NCBI GenBank assembly: GCA_947627745.1
Contig: CANQXH010000011.1
Span: 1-40,257, forward strand
DNA from: an uncultured Oscillospiraceae bacterium
GTDB lineage: Bacteria > Bacillota > Clostridia > Oscillospirales > Oscillospiraceae
Direction: 5' to 3'
DNA: 40,257 nt
The notes below the pieces were generated by a model. It had not been told where the DNA came from. It did not search any database and saw only the letters and a list, made by a program, of their open reading frames with translations. The translations under genes were made by a program, and so were the position numbers. Every line of letters starts with the position of its first letter. Position 1 is the first letter of the stretch. Below, piece by piece: positions 38,530 through 40,257 of the stretch.

Positions 38530-40257
38530 TTACTGTTCAACTACGGATGTGTCGCACTTAATTGTCCGGCTCAATTCAATGGCTTCAACCGGTGTATCCC
38601 AAGAATCCAAATCATAGGAAGCATATACGGACACATAAACCGTTTCTTTATTGCTTGGGCAATCGAAAGTTACTGCGGGTTCAAAAGCAAAAGAGGTTTT
38701 CCGCGCGGAATCACGGAGCGTAACATCCCAAGTAGCGGTATTGGTGGAACAAGATGCTTCAATATCGGTATCGTCAATATCGCACGTCCAGCTCCAACCA
38801 CCGCTCGTAGACCAAGCGCCAGCCACATCAACGATATAACTTTTTGTATCTATTGTTCTATGTGGACCATATGCATCGATTGTTACGCTGCTCGTTGAAG
38901 TTCCGATCGTTGCGTATATCCCCTTGCCTTGATACTTTGAATCATATTTGGCGCCGCTCAAAATACAGCCGGGTATCCCATTCAAAGTCGCTTTTACAAT
39001 ATAATAATCACGGCCGCTGAAATCTTGCGCGGTAAATACTTCATAGCACGCGTTCAATGTTCCTTTGGGTTCTCGTATTGTCGCGATATCAATCATTCCG
39101 ATTGATGCAGCGGATATTGATCCATCGTTTGGATCGGATTCTTGACGCTCTCGAATGGCGGAAATCGCGTCGGCAATTAGCGCGTCTTGCCGCGGATTGT
39201 CGTTGGTCCCCACATTGATAATATAGATTCCATCACGACCATTTCCGTAGTTATAATACAGCGTCGCGATATCTTTTCCCAAATCGCCACGCACAGTACT
39301 GCTGTTTAGATCGCTTTCCACCGAAAAAGGAAAACCCAGCTGTTCCGCGGAAATCTTCTTTTCTTCTCCATTATGAACAGCAATGACAATGCCACCGTCA
39401 TTCATAAAGCTTCGTAATTGTTCTGGGTTATCATTTTCATCTGTGAGATACTGGACATTCCCTTCATCCCCGCTTGCGGTGATACCGGAGATACCGTTCG
39501 GGTCCACAAGGAGAAAACTTCTGATTACCAAATAGTCTGGAAGATCTTTTGGCAGCCGCAATTCATACGCCGTTTCAAAGCCCTCCTCGGTCAGCCGGGA
39601 GATGACCACCTTTCGGTCCTTGTACACATTCAAAACATAGACGTTGCCATCCGATTGAACGCTCACAAGGGACTCAAAAAAGCTGTCTCGGGGCTCATCG
39701 GGAGGGTCGGGCGTCCAGATGCTGTAAGCGTCCTGGAACACAAAGGGCATGGCGTATATTTCGATGTTTTCCGCGTCGGAGACCACAATGGCGTCCCCGT
39801 CTTCGACAAATGCGTAGACTTTTCCGTTTCTCGCGCACATTGGCGCGGAGGTAGAACCGCTGACCAAGCCAAGATACGGTGCCTCTTTGAGGTATTCCTT
39901 CACCAGTTTGCTGGAGACAAAGGCGTCCGAATCCAGATCGTACACATTCACCAGGACGTCCAAAATATATGTTTCCTCTGTGTAGTCCCTGGTATAGCAC
40001 ATGACCCGGTACATCAGCCCATCCTTCACGATGGAGCGGCTGTAAGAAATATGACCGTCGGACAAGCCGGGATCGGAAACGATATGAAGTCCTTCGTCCA
40101 ACACATAGCGGGAAGTAGATTCCTGATAGGAAATGGTGGCATATACCAGGGCGTTTTTCTCAAACTCGGGGTGGGCGCCGCTGTTGGTGCTGACCACGCA
40201 CACAAAGCGGTTTCTCTCCTGGTCAAAGCTGATGTGGTCCAAAAAATAGGGCAGCAC
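38530..40257 (-). CDS. Large unknown protein, 5' end outside the window
   Basis: At least 575 codons are open to the window edge, and the N terminus is missing, so neither start nor signal peptide can be judged. The upstream half contains repeated short segments of the type VYDLDSDAFV, GKVYAFVEDGDAIVVSD and GNVYVLNVYKDRKVVISRL, suggesting a beta-propeller-like sensor or surface domain. A middle part (RDGIYIINVGTNDNPRQD, ISAIRERQES) links to a C-terminal part rich in Ser, Thr and Asp (GAWSTSGGWSWTCDIDD), likely beta-rich and extracellular. I recognise no family. The DNA from about 38530 to 39540 is more AT-rich than the rest of the gene, as if the C-terminal part had been exchanged. Confidence 0.65.
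   Translation of the reverse strand: MLPYFLDHISFDQERNRFVCVVSTNSGAHPEFEKNALVYATISYQESTSRYVLDEGLHIVSDPGLSDGHISYSRSIVKDGLMYRVMCYTRDYTEETYILDVLVNVYDLDSDAFVSSKLVKEYLKEAPYLGLVSGSTSAPMCARNGKVYAFVEDGDAIVVSDAENIEIYAMPFVFQDAYSIWTPDPPDEPRDSFFESLVSVQSDGNVYVLNVYKDRKVVISRLTEEGFETAYELRLPKDLPDYLVIRSFLLVDPNGISGITASGDEGNVQYLTDENDNPEQLRSFMNDGGIVIAVHNGEEKKISAEQLGFPFSVESDLNSSTVRGDLGKDIATLYYNYGNGRDGIYIINVGTNDNPRQDALIADAISAIRERQESDPNDGSISAASIGMIDIATIREPKGTLNACYEVFTAQDFSGRDYYIVKATLNGIPGCILSGAKYDSKYQGKGIYATIGTSTSSVTIDAYGPHRTIDTKSYIVDVAGAWSTSGGWSWTCDIDDTDIEASCSTNTATWDVTLRDSARKTSFAFEPAVTFDCPSNKETVYVSVYASYDLDSWDTPVEAIELSRTIKCDTSVVEQ

Noticed and set aside
1-40257. tRNA, rRNA, CRISPR arrays, attachment sites or complete insertion sequences
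   Set aside because: No cloverleaf, direct-repeat array, integrase or transposase frame was found on either strand by eye; a covariance-model scan was not possible here.

Overview
The window looks like the chromosome of a Gram-positive Clostridia member, probably Oscillospirales-like. This is an inference from strong AGGAGG-type ribosome sites, several GTG and TTG starts, the sbcD-sbcC layout and an Agr-like GHKL kinase with a LytTR regulator. It holds a large surface-glycan locus set between housekeeping DNA and a small signalling block. No rRNA, tRNA, CRISPR array or complete insertion sequence was seen.

Layout. 1-293 is the 3' end of a uvrA-type gene. 335-4239 (minus) is sbcD-sbcC, with a recognisable promoter. 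4240-5095 is a divergent intergenic region with an ABC-ATPase relic, a near-consensus promoter (4763-4791), a terminator-like hairpin starting almost at the predicted transcript start, and a well-initiated 37-codon leader ORF. 5096-34051 is about 29 kb of plus-strand glycan genes, many overlapping by 1-4 bases. 34117-38213 (minus) holds small membrane proteins and an AgrC/AgrA-like pair; a LytTR-type direct repeat sits just upstream of the promoter of a neighbouring membrane-protein operon. 38254-40257 holds a frameshifted small ORF and a partial unknown protein.

How the glycan genes fit together. (a) RmlA, a radical SAM enzyme, two DegT-type PLP proteins, a class I aminotransferase, an ATP-grasp ligase, a GNAT acetyltransferase and a sugar N-formyltransferase suggest an amino- or acylamino-sugar. 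(b) HddA, an HddC-GmhB fusion and GmhA form a complete route from sedoheptulose 7-phosphate to GDP-D-glycero-alpha-D-manno-heptose. A GDP-mannose 4,6-dehydratase-like enzyme, a second SDR, a cupin and a UDP-galactopyranose-mutase-like flavoprotein probably modify it. (c) A phosphoglycosyl transferase, one recognisable glycosyltransferase, a Wzy polymerase and a Wzx flippase would assemble and export the repeat unit. (d) A phosphonate branch follows: a cytidylyltransferase-PEP mutase fusion (Fom1-like), an HMGL-type aldolase, an acetolactate-synthase-like enzyme, an Fe-alcohol dehydrogenase, a second cytidylyltransferase and phosphonopyruvate decarboxylase. With two LicD-family transferases upstream, the simplest reading is that a CMP-activated phosphonate (probably 2-hydroxyethylphosphonate or a derivative) is placed on the glycan.

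The most striking single observation is a run of eight G at the start of the second licD-like gene. As read here, that gene is out of frame with its only good start codon. One added G restores it, and one lost G fuses the two LicD proteins. This looks like a phase-variable switch for glycan decoration, although a sequencing error must be excluded. A second G8 tract lies inside the acetyltransferase gene.
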